A stretch of 64,000 bases of DNA, taken from contig CAYWRZ010000002.1 in assembly GCA_964460845.1 (NCBI GenBank), positions 1-64,000 on the forward strand, given 5' to 3'. Source of the DNA: CAYWRZ01 sp964460845 (GTDB lineage: Bacteria > Bacteroidota > Bacteroidia > Flavobacteriales_D > UBA2798). The position numbers and the translations under genes were made by a program. Below the pieces are notes generated by a model. The model ran no database searches, was not told where the DNA came from, and was given only the letters and a program-made list of their open reading frames with translations. Of the stretch, positions 51,249-58,771 are shown piece by piece; position 1 is the first letter of the stretch, and each line of letters opens with the position of its first letter.

Positions 51249-52442
51249 ATGAACCCAATCAAGAAATCGCTGCTTACGGTACTGGCTTTTTCGGTCGTGC
51301 TTACAGCCGCGCAGGCACAGGTAAATAACCGTACCAACGCTTTCCTGTCGTATAAAAGCTTTACTTCCTCTTTGCAGAAAGGAGAAACTGAAGCGGCGAA
51401 GAAGCACTTGCTCTCTGCCAAAGAATACATCGACAAAGCCGCCGCACACGCCGATACGGAAAGAGATGCCCGTACGCTTTATTACAAAGGGGAGATTTAC
51501 ACCTCATTGGCTGTATTTGCGCTCGACCCCGAGATGAAAAGCTACGCAAGCGAAGAGAATATTCGTGCCGGACTGGATGCTTACAAAGCTTCCATCGCGA
51601 ACAAAACGAAAAAAGACGACTACACGCGTGAAATCACCCAAAAGGTGAGTATGCTCAACTATCAGAGTGCGACGGTAGCTACCGAGATGTACAACAAAAA
51701 AGAATATAAAACCGCATTCGAGGGTTTTGTAACTGCCTATGAAGTACTCACCGTGCTCAACCAGCTCGATACCTCTTCTGCCTTCAACGCCGGACTTTGC
51801 GCCGACATTCTGAAAGATTACGACAATGCCGAGAAGTATTTCCGTATTTGTCTTGATGCCGGTTACCGTGGTGCGCCCATGCATGTCACTTATATCAACG
51901 TGCTGCTCGATGCCGAGCGTCATGAGGATGCGCTAAAAGCCATTCGCGAAGCCCGAAGCAAATACCCCAAAGATCGCGACCTGATCATTACCGAGCTTTC
52001 TTATTACCTCCAAAAAGGCGATAACGAAGCCTCCGAAAAAGTGCTGCAGGAAGCCGTAGAAGCCGATCCCAACAACCCGCTGCTGTATTTCAGCGCCGGA
52101 GTGGTGTACGATAACCTTAAAAAATACGAAGAGGCTATCAAAGCTTACGAAAAAGCGATCAGTCTTAACCCCGAATACTTCGATGCCTATTTTAACCTGG
52201 GTGCAGTGTACCACAACGAGGCAGCCGATATGTACAACAAGCTGAACGACATTACCGACAACAAAGAATACGAGAAAGGCCGCGTGGTAGCCGATGCCCG
52301 CATCAAAGAAGCGTTGCCTTACCTTGAAAAAGCCCGTTCGCTGAATCCCGACGATCGCGATAACCTTATTATGCTGCGTAACGTTTACGGCCGTTTGAAC
52401 GAGACCGATAAATGGAACGAAGTAAACGAGCTGCTGAAATAA
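51249..52442 (+). CDS. Exported tetratricopeptide-repeat protein
   Basis: The longest frame starts at 51222; the ATG at 51249 begins a signal peptide (MNPIKKSLLTVLAFSVVLTAAQAQ), giving 397 residues. Repeats fit the TPR pattern, clearest at the C-terminal half (PLLYFSAGVVYDNLKKYEEAIKAYEKAISLNPEYFDAYFNLGAVY). The N-terminal part is helical with weaker repeats. A periplasmic or outer-membrane scaffolding role is inferred. It is 49 bases downstream of gyrA with no terminator between, so the two are probably co-transcribed. Confidence 0.88.
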   Translation: MNPIKKSLLTVLAFSVVLTAAQAQVNNRTNAFLSYKSFTSSLQKGETEAAKKHLLSAKEYIDKAAAHADTERDARTLYYKGEIYTSLAVFALDPEMKSYASEENIRAGLDAYKASIANKTKKDDYTREITQKVSMLNYQSATVATEMYNKKEYKTAFEGFVTAYEVLTVLNQLDTSSAFNAGLCADILKDYDNAEKYFRICLDAGYRGAPMHVTYINVLLDAERHEDALKAIREARSKYPKDRDLIITELSYYLQKGDNEASEKVLQEAVEADPNNPLLYFSAGVVYDNLKKYEEAIKAYEKAISLNPEYFDAYFNLGAVYHNEAADMYNKLNDITDNKEYEKGRVVADARIKEALPYLEKARSLNPDDRDNLIMLRNVYGRLNETDKWNEVNELLK

Positions 52443-52464
52443 ATAAGCACCGGCTCTATTTCAG

Positions 52465-52500
52465 TAAAGTCCCTTTAGCTTATCGGTTAAAGGGATTTTG
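52465..52500 (+). terminator. Rho-independent terminator after the TPR gene
   Basis: TCCCTTTA (52470-52477) pairs with TAAAGGGA (52488-52495) with a 10-base loop, then TTTTG. It lies between convergent units. Confidence 0.7.
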
Positions 52501-52532
52501 CTTTTGGTGGTATGAGGAGAACAAGGAGGGGA

Positions 52533-53024
52533 TCAGATACACTTAAAATAATCGAAGGGTTCCAGGCAGCTTGTGCAACGGTACAAGGCTTTGCAGGAAG
52601 TAGATCCAAACTGGCTGACCATCTCCGTTTCGGTCGAACCGCAACGCGGACACTTCACCACACGCGGCTGTAAGCCCAGCAACACACGCTTATCGGCCGA
52701 AGAATGCTCGGGGGGGGCAATGCCGTATTCGCGTAGCTTTTCTTTCGCTTCTTCGTTCAGCCAGTCGGTAGTCCAGGCAGGGGCATAGACCGTTTCTATT
52801 TTCAGACTTTCGATTCCTTGATCGTAAAGCCTTGTACGGATGTCTTTTTCTATTTGGGTCATGGCCGGACAACCCGAATAAGTGGGGGTAATACGAACGG
52901 TAACTTTATCCGTATCCGTATCGATACTGCGTACAATGCCTAAATCTACAATGCTGATCACGGGTATTTCCGGATCAGGAATTTCCGAAAGCCAATGGAG
53001 AATATCGTCTTTTGAAGGGATCAA
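52533..53024 (-). CDS. paaD: Phenylacetyl-CoA epoxidase assembly protein PaaD
   Basis: A 163-residue protein needed for maturation of the diiron epoxidase that converts phenylacetyl-CoA to the ring epoxide. It opens with a DUF59/MIP18-type domain (WLSEIPDPEIPVISIVDLGIVRSI, TPTYSGCPAM) and ends in a four-cysteine module (CPRCGSTETEMVSQFGSTSCK, then CTSC). This is the full PaaD plan. It lies 10 bases after a 36-residue ORF that separates it from paaC. Confidence 0.93.
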   Translation of the reverse strand: MIPSKDDILHWLSEIPDPEIPVISIVDLGIVRSIDTDTDKVTVRITPTYSGCPAMTQIEKDIRTRLYDQGIESLKIETVYAPAWTTDWLNEEAKEKLREYGIAPPEHSSADKRVLLGLQPRVVKCPRCGSTETEMVSQFGSTSCKALYRCTSCLEPFDYFKCI

Positions 53025-53034
53025 AATCGGAAGC

Positions 53035-53145
53035 TTAGAGAAAAAATACGGCCGCTATTACAAAGATCAGTATAATTATGATATACTGCCAAAAATCGAC
53101 AAAATAAGGGTAATACCGACGGTAAATGCTTTTCAGATGCTTCAT
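53035..53145 (-). CDS. Small single-TM protein between paaC and paaD
   Basis: A 36-residue frame starting 6 bases after the paaC stop and ending 10 bases before paaD. The product begins MKHLKSIYRRYYPYFVDF, a basic/aromatic segment, and continues with about 20 hydrophobic residues (YIIIILIFVIAAVFFL). A charged N-terminus and a membrane helix at the C-terminus point to an inner-membrane miniprotein. The tight fit between two paa genes supports translation. No purine-rich ribosome site is seen, which is normal here. Unrecognised; it could tether the epoxidase complex, which is pure inference. Confidence 0.55.
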   Translation of the reverse strand: MKHLKSIYRRYYPYFVDFWQYIIIILIFVIAAVFFL

Positions 53146-53151
53146 GATAAA

Positions 53152-53910
53152 TTACCATTTTGCATCGGGGTAAGCCCGGGGCAAAAATTGCAATTCGGCT
53201 AACAGGAAACCCAGGTGCTCGGTATGATTTCCTTTACGGCTTCCCCGCTGTACATGCCCGTCTGTAGGGCGTTCGAGCGTAGCGGTGTGTAATACTTCAT
53301 TTACTTGCTTGTCCCATTCGGGGCGAAGCGTAGCTAAATCGGGTGCAATGCCCTCTGCAATCAGGATTGCATCTACCTCGTCCATTTCGAACAATTCGCC
53401 GGTGTAGGGCCAAATGTCTTCAAGTGCCTGTTGTACGCGTCGGTTACTCTCTTCGGTGCCGTCGCCCAAACGGTACATCCATTCTACCGAGTGACGGAGG
53501 TGGTATTTTACTTCTTTCAAGGATTTGGCGGCCAGCGCTGCCAGGGTAGCATCCTTACTTTGCTGTAGCTTTTTGTAGAAAAGGGTCAGGAACGAGCTGT
53601 ATAAAAACTGCCGGGTAATGGTAAAGCCGAAGTCTCCTTTGGGAAGCTGTACGATCAGATTACAACGAAAATCCTGTTCGAAACGCTTATAGGCGAGATC
53701 GTCTTCGGTACGGCCTTTGCCCTCTGTCTCACCCGCGTAGCGGAGTAGGGCCGAAGCCTGTCCGAGCAGGTCGAGCGCGATATTGGAAAGGGCCAAATCC
53801 TCTTCCAGAATAGGGCCTTTGCTGCACCATTCCGAAAGGCGGTGCCCCATTATAAGTGCGTTATCGCCTAAGCGAAGGCAGTAGCTGAAAAGCGCTTCTT
53901 GAGAAGTCAT
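53152..53910 (-). CDS. paaC: Phenylacetyl-CoA epoxidase structural subunit PaaC
   Basis: A 252-residue ferritin-like subunit that pairs with PaaA but has no catalytic iron. The features match: LRLGDNALIMGHRLSEWCSKGPILEEDLALSNIALDLLGQA, YKRFEQDFRCNLIVQLPKGDFGFTI, KEVKYHLRHSVEWMYRLGDGTEES. Fourteen bases after paaB. After its stop the small TM ORF begins within 6 bases. Confidence 0.95.
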   Translation of the reverse strand: MTSQEALFSYCLRLGDNALIMGHRLSEWCSKGPILEEDLALSNIALDLLGQASALLRYAGETEGKGRTEDDLAYKRFEQDFRCNLIVQLPKGDFGFTITRQFLYSSFLTLFYKKLQQSKDATLAALAAKSLKEVKYHLRHSVEWMYRLGDGTEESNRRVQQALEDIWPYTGELFEMDEVDAILIAEGIAPDLATLRPEWDKQVNEVLHTATLERPTDGHVQRGSRKGNHTEHLGFLLAELQFLPRAYPDAKW

Positions 53911-53924
53911 AATGAGCGTAGAAA

Positions 53925-54221
53925 TCAGATGTGTTTAGCGCCGGCGGGCATCTGGTAAAACGTGGGATGCCGGTAAATTTTGTCGTTCATCGGGTCGAAG
54001 AGCACCTCGCTGTCGTTAGGGTTGGAGGCCACAATCGCGTCGGCGAGTACCACCCAGATGCTGGTTCCCTCGTTACGACGGGTGTAGAGGTCTCTTGCAT
54101 TTTGCAAAGCCATTACTTTATCAGGGGCGTGTAAACTGCCGGCGTGCTTATAAGGAAGACCGGATTTACTTTGGATAAAAACCTCCCAAAGAGGCCATTG
54201 TGTGTCGGTAGGCTGACTCAT
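53925..54221 (-). CDS. paaB: Phenylacetyl-CoA epoxidase subunit PaaB
   Basis: A 98-residue small subunit that bridges PaaA-PaaC dimers. It has the family pattern WPLWEVFIQSKSGLPYKHAGSLHAPD, ALQNARDLYTRRNEGTSIWVV and a tail with YRHPTFYQMPAG. Thirteen bases after paaA. Confidence 0.94.
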   Translation of the reverse strand: MSQPTDTQWPLWEVFIQSKSGLPYKHAGSLHAPDKVMALQNARDLYTRRNEGTSIWVVLADAIVASNPNDSEVLFDPMNDKIYRHPTFYQMPAGAKHI

Positions 54222-54234
54222 GAAAGTATTAAAG

Positions 54235-55179
54235 TTATGCGGCTGCTACTTCTTTTTGCTTTTGTTTGGCGGCGTATGCGGTAGCGGCTTCCCGCACCCA
54301 GGCACCTTCTTCATGGGCGCGAATGTGATTGGCAATGCGCTGCTTGTTGCAGGGACCGTTGCCTTTTACCACTTCGTAAAACTCTTCCCAGTTCATTTCG
54401 CCAAAATCGTAATGGCCGCGTGCTTCGTTCCATTTCAGCTCGGGATCGGGAATGGTAAGCCCTATTATTTCGGCCTGCTGTACGGTTTTATCGATAAAAC
54501 GCTGGCGAAGCTCGTCGTTCGATTCACGCTTGATTCTCCATTTCAGGGCACGTGCGCTATTGGGAGACTCGCTGTCGTTCGGGCCGAACATCATCAGCGA
54601 AGGCCACCACCAACGGTTGAGTGCATCCTGCGCCATTTGCTTCTGTTCGGGTGTACCGGCAGCCAGATGAGCCATCAGCTCGTAGCCCTGACGCTGGTGA
54701 AAGCTCTCTTCCTTGCAAATGCGAATCATCGCGCGCGAATAAGGTCCGTAAGAAGTACGTTGTAACGAGACCTGATTTACAATGGCGGCTCCGTCCACCA
54801 GCCAGCCTACGGCACCCATATCGGCCCAGCTTACGGTGGGGTAGTTAAAAATGCTCGAATACTTGGCTTTGCCCTGATGCAGTTGAGAAATCAGCTCTTC
54901 GCGGCTTATACCCAGCGTTTCACAAGCGCTGTACAGGTAAAGGCCGTGACCGGCTTCGTCCTGAATTTTAGCCAACAGGATAATTTTAGCGCGCAGACTC
55001 GGGGCACGGGTAATCCAATTGCCTTCGGGCTGCATCCCGATAATTTCGGAATGGGCATGCTGTGACACCTGACGAATCAGATGCTTGCGGTAATCGTCGG
55101 GCATCCAGTCTCTCGGCTCAATCTTTTCATCGGCGTCCACCTTTGCCTGAAACTGCTGTTCAAATTGCGAATTTTCCAT
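54235..55179 (-). CDS. paaA: Phenylacetyl-CoA epoxidase catalytic subunit PaaA
   Basis: A 314-residue diiron subunit that attacks the aromatic ring of phenylacetyl-CoA. Iron ligands lie in the ferritin-like helices, with the EAGHGLYLYSACETLG and EESFHQRQGYELM motifs that carry the Glu/His pairs. Also visible are MPDDYRKHLIRQVSQHAHSEI and WWWPSLMMFGPND. First gene of paaA-paaB-paaC-(small ORF)-paaD. The usual fifth gene, paaE, is away from this unit. Confidence 0.96.
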   Translation of the reverse strand: MENSQFEQQFQAKVDADEKIEPRDWMPDDYRKHLIRQVSQHAHSEIIGMQPEGNWITRAPSLRAKIILLAKIQDEAGHGLYLYSACETLGISREELISQLHQGKAKYSSIFNYPTVSWADMGAVGWLVDGAAIVNQVSLQRTSYGPYSRAMIRICKEESFHQRQGYELMAHLAAGTPEQKQMAQDALNRWWWPSLMMFGPNDSESPNSARALKWRIKRESNDELRQRFIDKTVQQAEIIGLTIPDPELKWNEARGHYDFGEMNWEEFYEVVKGNGPCNKQRIANHIRAHEEGAWVREAATAYAAKQKQKEVAAA

Positions 55180-55522
55180 CTAAAACAAGGGGTATGTTTC
55201 AAAGCACAAGTATAAGAAATTCTGTCAAATTTTGCGCCATGAATACCGATTATTTGGCGAAGAAGCTCCTTGTAAACTGAAGGAGTAAAGCCACTTTTTT
55301 TGTCGAACAAAAAATACGGCATAAAAAAAGCCTTCTCTTTTTGGGGAGAAGGCCTATACTCAGTTTTTAGTATGTCTGAAGAAAGTTATCTTGAAGGAAA
55401 AATCGGAAAAGAAAGGGTATCTTGTGTATGACAGAGTATGATTCGGAAAATCATCTTCTTCACAAAGCTATACTTTTTTTGGGGTAAAACAAATTTTAAT
55501 CGGATTAAAATCATAAAAAAAT
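55180..55522. other. Intergenic stretch of 343 bases
   Basis: Between paaA and the DUF3825 gene, both on the minus strand. It holds the terminator of the DUF3825 gene (55323-55354) and presumably the paaA promoter; a TATACTTG-like -7 box is near 55210 on the minus strand, weakly supported. No gene is seen. Confidence 0.5.
55323..55354 (-). terminator. Rho-independent terminator after the DUF3825 gene
   Basis: GCCTTCTC pairs with GAGAAGGC (plus coordinates 55330-55337 and 55345-55352), followed on the minus strand by seven T residues. It insulates paaA from upstream transcription. Confidence 0.8.
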
Positions 55523-56281
55523 TCAGGGTCTTAGCCATTCGGCATCCGGTTTGGCAAGAAGTCGGGCGTTATTAATAGCCATATCAAGTGTCAGGCAGGT
55601 GGAAGCTCTGTAGATGCCGTTTTCTTTTTCTACCACCAGTGCCAAATCCGCTTTAGATTGGGATTGTAAGCAAAGCGGTAATAACAATTGTATCTTGCCT
55701 TTGAAATATTGAGGAATAGCCGTTTTGTAATTGCGTCGAATTCTCTTTTTCGCATCATCTACAGTGCCTTTTAACAGGGAACTGAGTTGATGCTGATCCA
55801 TCTCTTTGAAAGACAAGGGAAATCGTCCTCTGTTGTCTGTAATAATATGATCCATATTAATTCGTAAGTCGAGCCGCACATCGTAGATTAAATCAGAAGG
55901 ATTTTCGAAATAATTTGCCACTTCGGGTAACCTGGAGAACTTCATCAAATCGCGGTCGCTTGCTTTTTTCCAACCTAGAAAGTACCAGGGAATGGTCGTT
56001 TCGGGTCTTTTGTTTTTTTGGAAATAAGCAAAAATTTCTTCCTGATTTTCAGTGACAAGGCCAGTGTTAAAAAGTGCATATTCTTTCTCGATCTCAATTT
56101 TACCTTCGGATTCGATTTTGGCAAAGGTGTGATGAATATAGTTTCTTAAAATAGGGTAATTTTTCAAAGGATGGGAACTGTAATCCCATTCTCCTTCATT
56201 CATCGCAGTGGCAGAAAGCTCTTTCATACTACTACCAAAGTCAGGAAACCATACAAAACGAAAAAGCGGAGAGTTTACCAT
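55523..56281 (-). CDS. DUF3825-domain protein
   Basis: A 252-residue protein of the DUF3825 type: FRFVWFPDFGSSMKELSATAM at the N-terminus, YIHHTFAKIESEGKIE, YALFNTGLVTENQEEIFAYF, PWYFLGWKKASDRDL and YFENPSDLIYDVRLDL. From memory, relatives occur with RNA-binding modules, so an RNA-linked role is possible; nothing here shows it. The DNA is more AT-rich than the surrounding paa genes, and it separates paaA from the inverted paaE, which suggests insertion into an older paa cluster. Confidence 0.7.
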   Translation of the reverse strand: MVNSPLFRFVWFPDFGSSMKELSATAMNEGEWDYSSHPLKNYPILRNYIHHTFAKIESEGKIEIEKEYALFNTGLVTENQEEIFAYFQKNKRPETTIPWYFLGWKKASDRDLMKFSRLPEVANYFENPSDLIYDVRLDLRINMDHIITDNRGRFPLSFKEMDQHQLSSLLKGTVDDAKKRIRRNYKTAIPQYFKGKIQLLLPLCLQSQSKADLALVVEKENGIYRASTCLTLDMAINNARLLAKPDAEWLRP

Positions 56282-56468
56282 AAAATAAAAAAGTGTTAAA
56301 AGATGATTTACAATTGATACCCTCTTGATTCACGTACACAACTATCAGACCCGAAGTGTTTCGCCGTGTCAATATGTCAGCCATATTTGTTAGGGTGAAG
56401 AAAATGCTTACATCTTGTCGGTATGCTTAACTTTCTTGTAATTTTCGCTTAAAACCCGTTAAGAATTG

Positions 56469-56476
56469 TAAATTTG
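56469..56476 (+). promoter_or_regulatory. -7 box of paaE
   Basis: TAAATTTG, an exact TAnnTTTG match 19 bases before the paaE ATG. No TTTG at 19 bases upstream. Confidence 0.45.
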
Positions 56477-56495
56477 ACGGCTTAAAAAAGAACGA

Positions 56496-57572
56496 ATGTC
56501 TGCGTTTCACCCTTTGACCGTGGCGGAAGTGCGCCGCGAGACCCCCGATACCGTTTCCGTCGCGTTTGATGTACCTGCTGAGCTGGCCGATACATTTTCC
56601 TATACGCAGGGTCAGTACCTTACTTTTAAACTGAAGCTCGACGGAGAAGAACTGCGCCGCTCGTATTCCCTCTGCTCTTCGCCGGCCCGTAATGAAAAGC
56701 TCAGGGTGGCCGTAAAGGAAGTGGAACAGGGCAGGGCTTCGGCTTATTTTAACCGTACGGTAAAAGCGGGCGACATTATCGAAACCATGGCTCCCGAAGG
56801 TAATTTCTATACGGAGCTGAATGCTGCGCAGGCCAAACATTACGTGGGCTTTGCCGTAGGCAGCGGAATTACGCCTATTCATTCGATTCTGCATACGGTA
56901 CTGCTCAAAGAGCCGCAAAGCCGTTTTACACTTGTGTACGGCAACCGCTCTATCGAATCGGTAATTTTCGGACGTGAGCTGGATCAACTGCTTCAGGAAT
57001 ATTCAGGTCGTTTTAAATTGCTGCACGTATGGAGCCGTCAGGATACGGGAGTGCCCGAACTGAACGGTCGTATCGACGAGCTGAAAACCGCCTGGCTGTG
57101 CCGTGAGCCCGAAATCGTGAATGCCGACGAGTTTTTTATTTGTGGCCCCGAAGCCATGATCATGCAGGTATCCGAAACGCTCCAAAAGCAGGGTGTAAAA
57201 AAGGAAAAAATCCATTTTGAGCTCTTTACCACTCCGGTGCTGATGAAATCGGAGGCTACAGCGGTAGATGAAGCGACCGATTTTTCGGGCGATGCAGAAA
57301 TTACCGTCATCATGGATGGAATCGAAACGGCTTTTACGCTTTCTTCCAAAGGAATGAGCATACTTGATGCGGCTATCGAGGCCGGAGCCGACGCCCCTTA
57401 TTCTTGCAAAGGCGCCGTATGCTGCACCTGTAAGGCCAAAGTGACCGAAGGAAAAGCGATAATGGACATGAATTATGCCCTTACCGATCGCGAAGTGGCC
57501 GAAGGCTATGTACTTACCTGTCAGGCGCATCCCCAATCCGGTAAGGTGGTGGTCGATTACGACGTACCCTGA
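56496..57572 (+). CDS. paaE: Phenylacetyl-CoA epoxidase reductase PaaE
   Basis: A 358-residue electron-transfer protein that passes NAD(P)H electrons to PaaA. The N-terminal FAD/NAD reductase part has RRSYSLCSSP (FAD), GSGITPIHSIL (nucleotide) and FFICGPEAMI. The C-terminal plant-type ferredoxin domain carries the iron-sulfur ligands CKGAVCCTC and the last Cys in LTCQAHP. The length fits PaaE. It is on the opposite strand from paaABCD, with its own -7 box. Confidence 0.93.
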   Translation: MSAFHPLTVAEVRRETPDTVSVAFDVPAELADTFSYTQGQYLTFKLKLDGEELRRSYSLCSSPARNEKLRVAVKEVEQGRASAYFNRTVKAGDIIETMAPEGNFYTELNAAQAKHYVGFAVGSGITPIHSILHTVLLKEPQSRFTLVYGNRSIESVIFGRELDQLLQEYSGRFKLLHVWSRQDTGVPELNGRIDELKTAWLCREPEIVNADEFFICGPEAMIMQVSETLQKQGVKKEKIHFELFTTPVLMKSEATAVDEATDFSGDAEITVIMDGIETAFTLSSKGMSILDAAIEAGADAPYSCKGAVCCTCKAKVTEGKAIMDMNYALTDREVAEGYVLTCQAHPQSGKVVVDYDVP

Positions 57573-57693
57573 TTGCGCTAGCGATACGCTTCGATGATTC
57601 GTACTTTTGCTAAGAATTTCCTTCCGGAGGTTGTTAGACCTGTACTGTTAACAATTCCCTTTTTTTAGCGTCTGCAAGGGCAGCGTGTACCCC

Positions 57694-57701
57694 TAACTTT
57701 G
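57694..57701 (+). promoter_or_regulatory. -7 box immediately ahead of the C40 lipoprotein gene
   Basis: TAACTTTG, with a TCTG 19 bases upstream (57671-57674). The ATG at 57706 follows after only 4 bases, so the transcript would be leaderless or nearly so. Confidence 0.5.
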
Positions 57702-57705
57702 GGGA

Positions 57706-58332
57706 ATGGCTTTTCAGTTGAAAAAAACATTCCTTTTTTGCATCGTATGCAGCGTGCTGGCTTTGGCTGGATGTAAGGGAAAGAAAAACCTGACTGGTGA
57801 TACCCGGAGTCCGCGTTTTGAGATAGAAGGAGAGCAGGAAACCGTTAAAAACGACCGCAAACCCACACGAAAACCTGAAAAAGAGCCTTCTGACCCTGGC
57901 AATTACGAGAAAATCGTGAAAAAATATGCCGCAGAATTAGGCATAGGAGCGCAGGAAATAAAAACGCCGGCCCTTTATCAGTATATCGACAGTTGGATTG
58001 GTGTGCCTTACAAATGGGCGGGCGAATCCAAGTCGGGCACCGATTGTTCGGGCTTTGTAATGGTCGTATATCGGGATGTATTCAATAAGAAATTACAACG
58101 TTCGGCTACCGAAATGGTAAAAGAATGCGAACCGATAGAAAAGGCGATGTTACAGGAAGCTGATTTGGTATTTTTCGATATTAACGGTAAAAATTCGCAC
58201 GTCGGAATTTATCTTGCCAATGGCCGTTTTATTCATGCGAGTACCAGTAGGGGGGTCATTATTTCCGATTTGAGTCAGTCGTATTATCAAAAATATTGGG
58301 GCAGGGCAGGCCGGGTAAAAACCGGTAGCTGA
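57706..58332 (+). CDS. C40 (NlpC/P60) lipoprotein, Spr-like
   Basis: A 208-residue predicted lipoprotein with lipobox LALAGC (Cys23), a charged linker of about 45 residues, and an NlpC/P60 domain. The catalytic set is complete: Cys114 (GTDCSGFV), His165 (SHVGIYL) and His177 (FIHAS). Relatives cut the D-Glu to diaminopimelate bond of peptidoglycan stem peptides. The signal peptide needs the ATG at 57706 or a TTG four codons later. Single gene. Confidence 0.9.
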   Translation: MAFQLKKTFLFCIVCSVLALAGCKGKKNLTGDTRSPRFEIEGEQETVKNDRKPTRKPEKEPSDPGNYEKIVKKYAAELGIGAQEIKTPALYQYIDSWIGVPYKWAGESKSGTDCSGFVMVVYRDVFNKKLQRSATEMVKECEPIEKAMLQEADLVFFDINGKNSHVGIYLANGRFIHASTSRGVIISDLSQSYYQKYWGRAGRVKTGS

Positions 58333-58347
58333 AAGTAGTTCCGAAAT

Positions 58348-58536
58348 TCAATTCAGGAACACGTAAAAATCGGTCAGCATATTACAGCTTGCCGTAGCTT
58401 CTTCTCTTCGCAGGCATCTTTCAATGCGACGTATAAGTTGGTCGAGTCTGCGTTCCGACAAGGCTTCGAGGTCTCCGAAATCGGAGCGGTAATACCGGCT
58501 CGATCGGATGTAATGAATTTTTTCTTCCCGGCTCAT
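58348..58536 (-). CDS. Small charged hypothetical protein
   Basis: A 62-residue frame rich in Arg and Glu, predicted helical: RRLDQLIRRIERCLRREE in the second half. No family is recognised. It is convergent with the C40 gene (15-base gap). No clear promoter or ribosome site. Could be real, or a chance frame. Confidence 0.4.
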   Translation of the reverse strand: MSREEKIHYIRSSRYYRSDFGDLEALSERRLDQLIRRIERCLRREEATASCNMLTDFYVFLN

Positions 58537-58771
58537 GGCAGTACAGTTTTCAAGTTGGAGTTAATTCTACGTAATACTTTATCAAAAGTGGTGCCTCACT
58601 TAGGCAGCGGAAGTACGGAAGCGGTTAACGGCCTGAAATCAACTTGTTTTAGGGGCTGTTGCGGCGCGGCTCTTTTTTCTAAAAAAGAGAAAATGCACCT
58701 CCGAAGCAGCGAGAGAGTCCCCGACGTAAGGGTGTTTTTTTTGTATATTGGGCGAGCTTATTATCTACACC

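Noticed and set aside
58670..58689. CTCTTTTTT-CT-AAAAAAGAG hairpin
   Set aside because: No gene ends nearby on either strand except the uncertain small ORF; probably chance in AT-rich spacer.
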